A DNA stretch of 64,000 bases. Source: Heliocidaris erythrogramma (lineage: Eukaryota > Echinodermata > Echinoidea > Camarodonta > Echinometridae). Below the pieces are notes generated by a model. It searched no databases. It was given only the letters and a program-made list of their open reading frames with translations, and was not told the origin of the DNA. A program made the position numbers and the translations under genes. Position 1 is the first letter of the stretch. Every line of letters starts with the position of its first letter. The DNA is taken from contig CM046869.1 of assembly GCA_025617745.1 (NCBI GenBank), forward strand, positions 16,139,168-16,203,167. Reading direction: 5' to 3'. Of this stretch, positions 11,701-23,700 are shown piece by piece.

Positions 11701-14700
11701 GCGGACCTGTAGCCTCGAATCGTAGATATGGCTAGGTTCTTATCAAACAGATGAATCAAAAAGTCTGCTATCTCCCCTAGAGGAGCAGAGGTCGGATCAA
11801 CTTGGTGGTCGTTGCACCATCTGACGTAGTCTAGAGTCATAAGTATTCCTCGTTGATTGTCTGAGGAATTTCGCTGAGAGATCGGCAGCTCTGCTAGAAA
11901 GGCCTGCCTGAGACGCCATTGACCTGAAATGATCCATAACGTCAATTTTAGGCTGGGAAGATTTGGATGATAGATCGTCGTCCCCGGTTGCCGCAGAAGA
12001 TCTGCTTCGTCCGGGAGAACTACCGGGGGATGAATCAGGAGACTCGTCAGAGTCGGGAACCAAGGGCGTTTGGGCCACCAAGGGGCCACCAGCAAGAGGT
12101 TCGCTTCGTCCCTCATCACTTTCTGAAGCACCTTGGGAATCATTACAAAAGGGGGGAAAGCATAGCCCAGGATGTTTCTGCATGATATCGAGAGAGCATC
12201 CATGGCCAGGGCTGCCGGATCTCTGTGGTTCGTGCAATAACCCGGTAGTTGTGTATTCAGGGCCGACGCAAACAAGTCGACCTGTGGGGGACCGTACCTG
12301 CTGAATATGAGGTTCGCGACCACTGGGTCCAGTTGCCATTCCGATGGTAGGCAACTCCCCCTGGAGAGGAAATCCGCAATGTAGTTGTCCTTCCCGGGGA
12401 TGTGAGACGCAATTAATCTGGTTTGGATGGAATCGCACCACTCCAGGATCTCTAAGGTCAAAATGCACAAACTTCTTGACCTTGTTCCCCCTTGCCTGTT
12501 TAGATAAGAGACCACCGTAAGATTGTCCGATCTTATCGACACCACCTGACCCTGAATCTTGTCCTTGAACCCGAGCAGGGCATAACGAACTGCCAGCATT
12601 TCCAGAATATTGATGTGGAAGGACTTTTCCTCTCCCTTCCAACAACCTTGAATCATCTCTGTACCCAACACTGCACCCCAACCCTGGTTCGATGCGTCTG
12701 TGTAAATAACCAGAGAAGGAGTTGGATTGACAAACTGTTTTCCTACCTGAAAATGATGGGGGTTGAGCCAAACGTGGAGAGCTTCCGCCATCGAATCTGT
12801 CAGAAAGATGAGTTTGTGTACAGGATCCCTGTGGGGACGATATTGACTGAGGAGCCCCAATTGTATCATTCTCATCTTCCGTCGGCAATTGGGAACTGTG
12901 TCTAAAAGACTCGCTAGATACCCTAGGAACTGAAGCCAAATAAGGGCTGTCGACCTTGGTCTGTCGAGAATGGACAGTCCCACCTGCTTTATCCTGTCCA
13001 CCCTGTGGGCGAGGGGACGAGCAAGCTGGTACCGGAGATCCAGCTTTGCGCCTAGAAATTCTGGATGTTGGGAAGGGGTTAGATGTGACTTCTCGAAATT
13101 TATTATAAACCCCAACCTTGTGACCAGTTCTATTGTCATGTCTATGTGACGACGTAGGTTGTGTTCGGAGTCCGCCACTAATAGCCAGTCGTCCAGATAA
13201 ACAAATATTTTGATGCCTCTTTCTCTTAAGTGTGAGGCGATGACGCGTGAAAATGCGTGGGGCCGAGTTTAGTCCGAATGGTAGAGCCCGGTATTGATAC
13301 ACTTCGTTTCCTACGGCAAACCCGAACAGGTGTTGAGCCGAGTGAGCAATAGGGACGTGCAAGTAAGCGTCCTTTAAGTCCAATGTAGCAGCCCATTCGT
13401 TTGGTTTGAGGAGGGGAAGAATGGTGGCTAGGTTTTCCATTTTGAAGGTAGAGTTTTCTATGTACTGGTTTAGTCTTTTGAGATTTAGAACCATGCGGAA
13501 ACCTCCAGTCCTTTTGGGGGTTAGGAACACTGGCGAGAGAATCACATTTCTCCCTTCGGGAACTCGTACTATGGCCTTCTTGCGTAGTAGTGCATTTATT
13601 TCCTCTAGCAAGGCCTTTCTCTTTTGAGGATGAAGAGGTAATTTTGTTCTGTTGTGCAATTTTGGTAGAAATTTTAACCTTACGAGGGGAACATAGCCTT
13701 TCTGAATTATTGATAGAATCATTTTGTCTGATGTGACTTGTGTCCATTGGTGGGCAAATTTTTGCAGTCTGCCCCCTACTGGGGGATGCCCTGTTTTGGG
13801 GTATTGATAGTCAGGAATGATAGGGGTAGTCCCGCGGGACCTGGTTCTTGTTGGAGGGGCCCAAGTTTTGGCCCCGGGATTTATCGGTCTGCCTTCTGGC
13901 AAATCCCCTTTTTCCCCCTCTGGGGGCCTCGTAAGAGCGACCGAACACTTGATCGGGTGGGGGAGGTCTCGAGAAGTCCCTAGACTTTCTGTCATCTCGA
14001 AAGGGACCCGACTGAAATTGTTTGTCCCGAGGCGACTGGCGAGAATGACGGTCATCTTTGGTGAGTTTATACACCGTTTTGCGGCTGTGCTCGAGGCCGA
14101 AATGTTTTCGTCCAGGACGGCCTGGAGTCTGCCCGAGAAAATATCCGGTCCAGAAAGGGGAAGCTCTCTTAGAGCCTTATCCGCTTCTTTCTCAAGCTTA
14201 AGATGTTCTAACACTCTATCTCGGCGATGGTTAGTGCAAAGTAGGGCCGTATGAGAAGCCTGTTCAAACTGCATATCAGAAGTGCGAAGCAGCAAATCTG
14301 AGATCTTCTTTCGGTCTTCTGCCGAAATAGCTAGGCGGTCTGATTCGCGCAGAGCCGTAATCAAATAACTCTGGTACGCAGCCAGACGCATAGAAGAGCG
14401 AGCTGCCCTATCAATGAATGTCAGACGATCTTCTGACTTTTTGAACGAGCGATTCCTCATTGGATTGAATTTGCTCTTCCGAGTGCGGGCATCTACCACG
14501 CGAAAAGCGGACTCGGGTATACGTGGAGTGCTAAAAATTTTTTCATAATCTCCGCTGTCGAATCTATAGCCCGCTTGCACCTCCTTGCGGTACGGACGGA
14601 GATGGTAAGAACGGCCAGCTAAGTTATTATAACATGATGAGAAGGGGGCATCCAGTTTCACCGCACTTCCCTTCTGAGCAGGAGACTTCAACTCTGAGTC

Positions 14701-17700
14701 TATGCAAAATATAGGCTGTGTTTCGTTATCCTCACCAAGAGAGGTCGACTGAGACTTTAGTTGAGGGCAGTATTTTATTACCAAGTCGGCCGCTGATAAA
14801 ATCTCTTTGTTGGGAGTCCGCTACTCGTATTCGGTTGGGGTGGATTCTTGTGACTGAGAACTTCTAACACTCCCAAAATTCTCCGATCTAGTGGACACAG
14901 AATACAGGGAAAAGCTTTCCCCCTCATCGCCCCATTTATTCGCACGCGACGCAAGACGGTATGCGGTGCTGAAGAGCTACGGGGACCTGTCGAATCACCC
15001 GCGATTGCGGGTAGGGTCTGCGTAGCTGAAAAAACATGAGAAGAGTTCCCCGAACCTGTCGTATCCCCTGCCCGAGCAGGGAGGGTTCCGGAGAATTGTT
15101 GAGCGAAAGCTGAAAAAAGAAGTTGCAGGCCGCCGCGGAATCAGGAAGAGACGAGCTCGGGGCCCCGAGAGCGGGACCCACGCCCGGTACTACACGTTGC
15201 GGAGCTCTCGATGGGAGCTCGGGTTCTAACGATTGACGTCCCGTAACTCGGGACTGAGCCTCAGAGCCGAAGGGGATGTTGTTATCACCCACGACCTCGG
15301 ACTGCTGAACACTAGCCTTAGCTATGGAGGTGGTTAATTTTTTAGAACCATCAACCTCGAGCAGGCTATCGGACTTATGTTTGGAGGTGGTAGAGTGTTT
15401 ACCATCGACCTCGCTTTTGTTTTTGGGTTTAGCCCCCGTTTTAGTCTTTTTCGGAGGGGGAACCTTCGGAGGGTTAGCGCCGGGCTGGGACGGCCGCTGT
15501 TCGACCGCGGCGCCGAACGGGAAGAAGAGGAGGCTTGATCGAGCGCCTCGGCTAAAGTTAAGTGTTCTTTCGTCATAATTACGACTAAGAAGAAACCTAG
15601 AAACAAGAAAGGTCTACTTAGCTGAAAATACGAAGGATTTCTTCTTGCAAAGGTAGTGAAATAATCCTTGTAACAGTCCAATAAATTCCAGAAGAAACTC
15701 GCGAGGGAATCACTGTAATGAACATGAAGGCACGTCGGCAAAGAAAGAGGGATGTTTTATAACATGTGGGGATTCTTATAGCGCGAGTGTGCGGGGTGTC
15801 CCAGGTGGCTAGCAGGGCTGCCAGGGTCAAAAGGCCAATATTTTAATAGCAGAGGGAATTCTTCTGGCAAAGAATAATGGCACTTGTTATTGGATAGGTA
15901 AGTGAAGCGAAAGGAAGTAGATAAAGAAGTCTGCTACCGCACTCAAAGGGGCAGAACGGGGATCAACTGAGTGCTCATCACACCAGTGGAAAAAACCCCG
16001 CCAAACGGGAATTGAAGGCTTCTCTGGAGGAATCCCTGTGGCTCCTACAGATGAACTCCGCAGCCCTCTCGGAAAGGCCCGCCTCGCGGACCGTTTCCCC
16101 GAAAATGGCCAGACAGTCAGGCTGAGCCTGGATGGGTCGGGATGCAGAATCCCGGATAGGGGCAGGTGCAGGAAGTCCGGTCAGCAGGAGAACAACCTCG
16201 GATTACCTGCCAGGAGCTCCACAATGTCCAGAAACCATGGCCGCTTGGGCAAGCAAGGGGCTATTAGGACCAAAGCTGGACCGTTAAAAAGCTCAGATGT
16301 CTTGAATGCGTCCTTGCTTGTCGATGTAGGCCGCGACAGTAACATTGTCCGTCTGGATAATGACCGCCCGGCCTTGGACGCGTGAATGAAAGTGGGCAAG
16401 TGCCAGCATCACCGCCCTGAAACCCAGAATTTTGATGTGAGGGAGGGGAGTGAGGTGAGACCAATCCCCGGCAATAGTCTCCCCATGACAAACTCCGCCC
16501 CATCCCAAGAGGGAGGCGTCGGTAGTCACAGAAATCGACGGTTGGAGCGTCTTCAGGGTGTTGCCCTGTAAGAGGAAGGAGCGGGCGGTCCAGCAACCAC
16601 GCTCCCGCCGAATCGGGGGAAGGATCGGAACCAGAGTGCTGAAAAGGTCAAAATTCGGGCGGAAAAACGCTAGCAGGAGGAACTGCAGGGGCCTGATGTG
16701 GGGGCGGCAGTCTGGCCGGACGTCCACTAGACTGGCTCCTGCCCGACCAAGCCCAGTAGAAGCTGCCGTGGAGCCAACAGAGACAGAACGGACCCTGCGT
16801 CCGCCTGATGGGATTTGCTGGACTCCGAGGAGGCTGAAAGGTCCCCTCCAGTGGAGGGGAAGGGAAAATATAGCCTACCGGAGTAGCGCCGAAATAAGAG
16901 GTGGCGCACCACGTGCCGACGGCGATGCACTCAACATACCTTGCACCTGACAGGATTCGCCGGACTCCGAGGGGGCTGAGAGGTCCCCTCCAGTGGAGGG
17001 GAAGGGAAAATATAGCCTACCGGAGTAGTTCGGAAATAAGAGGCGGCGCACCATGTGCCGACGGCGATGCACTCAAAATACCTTGCGCCGGAGGCGGCGC
17101 TCTCAACACACCAAGCGCCGGTGGCACTACACATGGCGCATAGACGGCGGCAGAACCCCAGGGCAGGTCGGCGGGGCTGCAGATAGAGAGGACCCGAGGC
17201 GTGGGTTGAATCGAGCCCGGATGCCGACGGAAGGATCCGCAGCTACGGAAAGGCCGAGCAGAGCCACCTCCCGTTGGAGGAGGGCTATGGGCTCCTCCCC
17301 GCACCGGCGCTCGGACGAGAACTAGAACGGGAGGATTCCTCAACCCTGTTCTTCTTCTTCCCTTTCTTAGCCTTATTACTGGAAGTAGAAGCCAACAAAG
17401 CGGAGGCGCCCCTATGGGAGGGGCCATGGGCTCCACAGGGGATGGTGAAACCAAACCTGCCGTGGTAGCAAACGAACAGCTGGCAAGCGCGCGCCGCCCT
17501 TGGTGGGGGGTGAAAAACCCCGCACGCCAGGTCCCACAAACCGGCCAGGCGGGCCGACGAAACACGCGGGGGGCAGACGGCTGCTCCCCGACAGTGCAGC
17601 CTGACTCCGCTCAGAAAAACTCCCTCCAATCGAGGGGGCACAGAGCAAACTTCCGAAACAGCGACGGACAGCGGAGGCAGAGCACTAAGAGTACTCGCGC

Positions 17701-20700
17701 CTGCCGCAGCAGAAAATGTAGGAGTTAACGGGGAGAAACGGGCGCTGGATGACCTCCGCCTCCCCTTCGGAGGAGCTTTCCCCCGACACAACAATCTCCA
17801 GAGCCTGACCCGGGTCAGGCCCCTCGTCCAACGGCTCCGATGCCATGGGGAGATTCACCGCTTGGTTCTGGCAAGTACATCTCTTAGCAGCACTGGCCAT
17901 GGCGACAGTCTGTCAGAAAGAAACAGACATAAAAGATAAAAATAATAATTCATAAGATTCCCAAAATGTCTTGAGAATCAAAAGAATTTAAAGGATAAAT
18001 AGCGCTTATAATCCCAACAGAAATAAGCCCTAGGAGGAGGAAGACACAGAAACAGACAGAAGTTTCAAATGTGACGAAGAAGGTGACCAAATTCCCGTAA
18101 GTGAAAAATACGAGGCAAGCAAACACTTCACAACCAAGGAGGAGTGAGCGCGGGGAAGTCACGCCGCCAGCTGCGGGTAGAGTCACGCGAGGAAAGGGGA
18201 TGCTCAAAACGTGACAAAAGTTGAAAAGAAAAGGCCTCAAAATTCACCCAAGCGGGAAATAGGTCACCCATAAAGCGTACCAAAATAACGAGAACGGTAC
18301 AGAGAAGAAAATAAATGGAACGAACTGACCATATCTTGCGAAATATCCACGATCAAAATGGATGAAATCCTGATGCAAAAATAACACAAAGAGCTCGGAA
18401 AGAGCGCAAGCAAAAGGAGGACGGGTTTCCGGGTCGCCCTGGCAAGGCATGTGGAGGCGAGCCCTCTTGCGGTAAGTGCACGTTAGTTTCTGTTTTATTC
18501 TGGCTCAGTTAGGAGCAGCGTTAGCGCTGGAATAGCATATTATAGATAAGACAAGTAGGTAGTTTATTGATGTAGATATATATAAATAGTAATGTATAGT
18601 AATGTACAATACACTGCAGTTTCTAAACTGGAGGAGCTGTGTATATCCCTATTTCCTACTATAGGGGGAATCCTAACAATGCGGTTTATTTACAATGAGG
18701 TTTATTCCGTCACAATAGAAATTCGGCGTTGCGTTGCGGGGAAATTTGATTATGAGTCGTACAGCTTGTTTTATCCAAAGCTTCATCAGCGACTGACCAG
18801 TATTACAATCTTTACAAGAGAGCAAGACAAGATGATAAATCTACATGTAGACATAAGAAAAAATTCTAATGCCCTGTAATCCCATTGAAGAGTACTTCAA
18901 TGTACTTCAATGTACTTCAAAATACCTATTTTGTTTTCAATCATTTATTTGTAAAATCAGCACTGATTTTCTTATTTACAATATAAATCTATATACCTAT
19001 CTATTATGCCTGTAGTCTTGACTACGGGACCCCTTCGAGAATTTATCACACATGAGTCACAATATTGTGCGCACCCCCCGTAATCCTATTGTCCCCTTCG
19101 CCACTCACGCGCGTCACCACGCTACGGCCATCTTCCTCTTTTGCGAGCAACCCCAAGAAGAAACATGTTGCTTGCAAGGTGCGGGGAAGGAGGGAGGGTC
19201 ATAGGTAGGTATATAGATTTATATAGTAAATAAGAAAATCAGTGCTGATTTTACAAATTTACTCCAATAAATCATATATACCTACCTATTATGCCAGACC
19301 AGCGCCAACTCAAAGACCGGGAGGCATGTTTCAAGCAGAAGGGAATAGGATTACACCAAAGACTACAAAGAAGACACAGCGGCCTTCAAGGCCCTGCGGG
19401 AACATCCCTAAGGTAGCAAGAAATGAAGGAATAAGCAGCCTTCAAAATATCAACAAGCGCCACACCTTGAAACAGAGCCCAAGAAGTGCTGACACTACGA
19501 GTATCATGAGCACGAGGCTTACTGTCGGATAAAAGAGCCTCTGTGCCAGCGGCCCTAATAGCTTCAACGATCCACCTAGAGATGGAATCAAGAGAGGCAG
19601 GAGAAAAAGGCTCTCTAGTGATCAGGAACAACTGATCATCCTTATGATAAGACTTAGTCTTATCAATATACCATTTGAGAGCCCTTACAGGACACCAAAC
19701 TTTGTCCTCACGCACAGAAGAAAAGTCAGAAAGCGGACAAAGAAAAATCTCAACAGGGCCAGAGGCAGCTGTCTGATTCTTGGCAATAAAAGAAGCCCTA
19801 GGAATCAATCTAATGCCTTTTCTCTCCCAGCGAACATGACCAGGAGTAAGACAGAGAGCATGAAAAGTACTGCGCCTCTGCCCAGAGGCAATAGCTACCA
19901 AAAAGAGCGTCTTAACCGTAAGATGATGAAGCGAAGCCTCACCTAACGGTTCGAAAGGAGGTTTCGCCAAGGCCTCCAGGACCTTAGGCAGACTCCAAGA
20001 CGGCACTAACTTAGAAAAGGAAGGTCGTTTCAGAAAGAACGAACGAATCAAACCACTTAGTAGCGGGGAATTGGAAATCCCTGAACCATCTGAGAAACCC
20101 GAATGAATGGCCCCGATCGCCAAACGGTAGCCTCGGATAGTAGAGATAGATCTCCCTTTGTCAAATAACAAGATTAAGAAATCCGCAATTGAACCAATAG
20201 GAGCCTTAGAAGGGGTTTGATTTCTCTTTGCACCAAAGAAAAAAGACCGAGAGACGGGAATTGTAAATTTCCCTAGTAGAAACCCTACGACTGGACATTA
20301 AAAAGTCCGCGGCTCTATCAGAGAGACCCGACTGTCTTGCAGATTCCCTGACAGGGGCCAAGCAGTCAAATGAAGAGACTCCGGACTGAGGTGAAGAATC
20401 CCCGATAGGGGCTGCAACACCAGATCCGCTCTTAACGGGAGAACGAACGGTTGAGCCCTTAGGAGGCTCGTAAGTTCTGGAAACCAATTCCTCCGGGGCC
20501 AAAAGGGAGCTATTACAAGCACCCGCGCCCGATCTTCCCTGATTTTCCGCAAGACACACGGAATCAGTTGGAAGGGAGGAAAGGCGAATCCCTGAATGTT
20601 CTCCCAGCTGAGGGAGAAAGCATCGAGAGCCCATGCTCCCTGATCGCGAACACGGGAGCAATACTTCGGCAGCTGGTGATTTAGCACCGACGCAAATAGA

Positions 20701-23700
20701 TCCACTTCCAGTGTACCTAGGCGACTGCGAATGCGGCAAAAGACCTCCGGATGGAGCATCCATTCCGATGGAAGATACCTGCCCCAAGACAGAAAAACCG
20801 CAATGAGGTTTTCCCGACCGGGGATGAAAGAGGCCACGGGTGTGATTGCCATGCGACGACACCACCTCCACAGCGGAGCTGCTAGGGCATTCAGGGCAAC
20901 CGAACGAGTGCCTCCCTGCCGATTGATATATGCCGCCACAGTAACATTGTCCGTGAGAATCAGGACCGAACGACTGAGAAGTCGACTTCTGAAATGGAGC
21001 AAGGTCAACAGAACTGCCATAAACTCCAGGACATTGATATGAGGAAGAGTCCCAAGATGAGACCAATCCCCCGCAACCGTGCTGCCGTTGCAGTGTCCTC
21101 CCCACCCCAACCGAGAGGCGTCCGTCGAAACCGATATCGACGGGAGAGGGGCAGTGAAGGACCTGCCTCGCGCGAGAAACACCTTGCTCGTCCAACAAGA
21201 GAGAAGAGACTTGATCCTTACTGGTACTGGATTCCAGACCAAAAGAGAGTCTTTTCCGGCTTGAAGAACCTGAGGAGATGTCTCTGAAAAGGTCTCATGA
21301 GGAGCCGGCAGTCCTCTAGAACATCGACTAGACTGGCTAGATAACCTAGAAACTGAAGCCACTGTCTGGCCGTGACCCTTCTGGCCAGCAAGAGCTTGCG
21401 AGCCGCAGAGACAATGGTGAGAATCCTGTCTCGACTGGGCCGAGCCAACTGATTCCGTATGTCTAACACCGCCCCCAGAAAAACTGGGCTGCGAGTGGGA
21501 ACTAACTCTGACTTTTCCCAATTTATTAGGAAACCTAAGTCTTGAGTAAGAGAGACGAGCAAACGAGTCTCGTCCAACAAACGATCGCGCGACTCCGCAA
21601 GGAGAAGCCAATCGTCCAGGTAACAAAACAACCGCAGGCCGCGTCGCCTCAGAGAGGCCGCTAGCACCGCTACAACTTGAGTAAAAACCCGAGGGGCCGG
21701 GCGCAGCCCGAAGGGAAGAGCACGAAAACGATAAGTTTCCGAGAGGAAGGAGTACGCGTCCTTGAGATCTATCGAGACCGCGTAGTCTTCCCTTTTGATC
21801 AACGGAAGAATGGAGGCAAGAGTCTCCATCCGAAAATGAACCGGAGGAATGAATTTGTTTATTCTTTTCAGGTTCAATATCAAACGAAGTTTTCCCGAGC
21901 GCTTGGGAATAACGAAAATTGGAGAAAGGGAAAGAGACGGCCTGTCTCTTACCCTTTCTATAGCCCTCTTTTCCAAAAGAGACTCGATCTCCTTTGAAGC
22001 ATGAGATCGAGACAGGGCAGACATGGGAGGTGACCGAATTCTTATAGCCCCTCCGGGGAGCGAAGCGCAAAGATCTATGAAGAATCCGTCTTGCACGACG
22101 GAGAGAACAAAGGCATCCCCGGAGATGCCTCCCAAGCGGGGAGAAACGAATGAAGTCGGCCACCTACCACATTCGGTCGAACAAGCGCTCGGGGAAAAAC
22201 ATCAAAACTCAGGCTTGGCCTTCTGCGAAGCCGTCGCCTTACCACGAGAACCTCTCGAAATGCCCCTGCCACGACTCCCTCTCCCGCGAGAAGGAGCTGG
22301 CTGCGGCTCAGAAGGTGGGACCCTAGACACGCGACTGCGTTGACCCGAAATGGGACCAGCAGGTCTACGCCGAACAGGGGCCCGCGTTGACTTAGAGCTA
22401 GTGTGAAACTGCTTAGTCATATTCGAGATCTGTTTTCGCGCATCGATCTCTCTCTGAAAAACCGTAGCGAATTTACCACCAAAAAGCGAAGGACCCCCAG
22501 ACGGAACATCCCGGAGAAGTTGAGCAATGCCCGACTCTCTAACACCCAGTGCCGAGAGAGCCAAGGTCCTGTGACGGAACGTAGCCAAAGCAGCTGCGGT
22601 GGAAAGCTGCGACCACTGCAGACAAAAAAGAGTATGCAGCAAGTCGTCAATAATCAGCTTGTCACCATCAGTAACATTCAACTCCTCCGCCCTGGACCTA
22701 AGGTCGGAGAGAAACCCTTGAAAAGCCGCCAAACGCATGCCTGACCTAACCTGGTTTTCAATATTAAACCAAAACTTATCCTCCGCCTTGAACGCAGCGG
22801 AGGTAAGCGGATTAGTCGCCCGCAAGCGACGACCAACCTCCAAAATCTCAGGAGAAAGAGTCTTAGCCTTGAAAAAGCTGTCTTGATCCTGAGAACAGAA
22901 GGCGAAAGCCTTACCCTTAACCGCATTAGATCGCTTAACCAACAGCGCGGCCTCAATGCGGTCATACTCCAGCTTGAAATCCTCCTCAAGAGCAATACCC
23001 TCAGAGGAATCCTGCTGCTTAAACCAACGCGAAGTCGAACCCTGCGCGCGGGTTGACTGAAATTCAGGGAGATATCTGGACAACAAAGCAATCGCTTCCA
23101 CCCCACAGAGGGCGAGCGATTGAGACTCCGCCTGCCCAAGCGATTCAGAAACCGAAGCTTGAGAGGCCACCTCCAAATCTGGTTCCACCCGAGTGGAATG
23201 AGACAAAGGAACGCTAACAAAAGCCTCAGCAGGCAGAGCCCCGCATGGTTCAACAAAAGTCTCCTCGCCCGGCGGCGCCCCAAGGGCCGCGGGAATAGGA
23301 GGCACATGCGAATCCGACTCAGACAAAGACAAATCAATCACAAAAGGCTGATTAGACTCAAAGTGAGACCCCTGAATAGGGACAGAGGACCAACCCTGAT
23401 TCTGAGCAAAAGCCCGCATCATGCTGAACATGTCAGCTTGAGAGGAGCTAGCTGGGTTAGCCAGGCCAGACGGGCAAGAGGCCGGCAAAGCCTTGCCACT
23501 TTTTGCCTTCTTCTTGGCCTTTTTCTTGGCTGGCTCGACAAGAGTCGTAGCCGAAACCCTTTTCTTAGAACGCTTAATCGGATTCGTTCGGATCTCCGAA
23601 GCCGCTTCGGAAACACGAACCGATCCCTCCGCGGAGGGACGTTCACTTCCCATAAAGGGATTAGAGCGCTCATGGCGTAAGCCTAGAGAATCGCCCAAAT

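Larger units (their letters stand above)
10420..15920 (-). mobile_element. DIRS element B (family 2), full-length, nested in D
   Basis: The termini are TGTATGTTCAGTAGTG (left) and GGAAGTAG (right), each flanked by ATA (10417-10419 and 15921-15923). The two ends share an inverted repeat of at least 150 bp (CTTCACTTACCTATCC through the tract near TTGACC). It contains 3' ITR, ICR, recombinase, methyltransferase-like region, RNase H, RT, gag and 5' ITR in minus-strand order. It is 5501 bp with several frameshifts. Confidence 0.9.
9894..18590 (-). mobile_element. DIRS element D (family 3), 5' part, interrupted by element B
   Basis: D runs from a 5' leader near 18590 through a gag-like region (17900-17100) and tandem repeats, then RNase H (16727-16293), the methyltransferase-like region and the recombinase N-part (16170-15921 and 10419-9895). 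Element B splits the recombinase. The recombinase C-terminus, ICR and 3' ITR are missing because D is fused to A at 9893/9894. Most of the RT is absent. The 5' boundary is uncertain. Confidence 0.72.

Noticed and set aside
11797-14784. Single 995-codon protein on the minus strand
   Set aside because: Only the first half is real gag/RT sequence. After about 13245 the frame is out of register with RT, RNase H and recombinase, which continue in the 13178-11043 frame.
23120-23680. Arg-rich plus-strand ORF opposite DIRS C gag
   Set aside because: It is the antisense shadow of the gag frame; the same shadow appears opposite E gag at 36012-36491.
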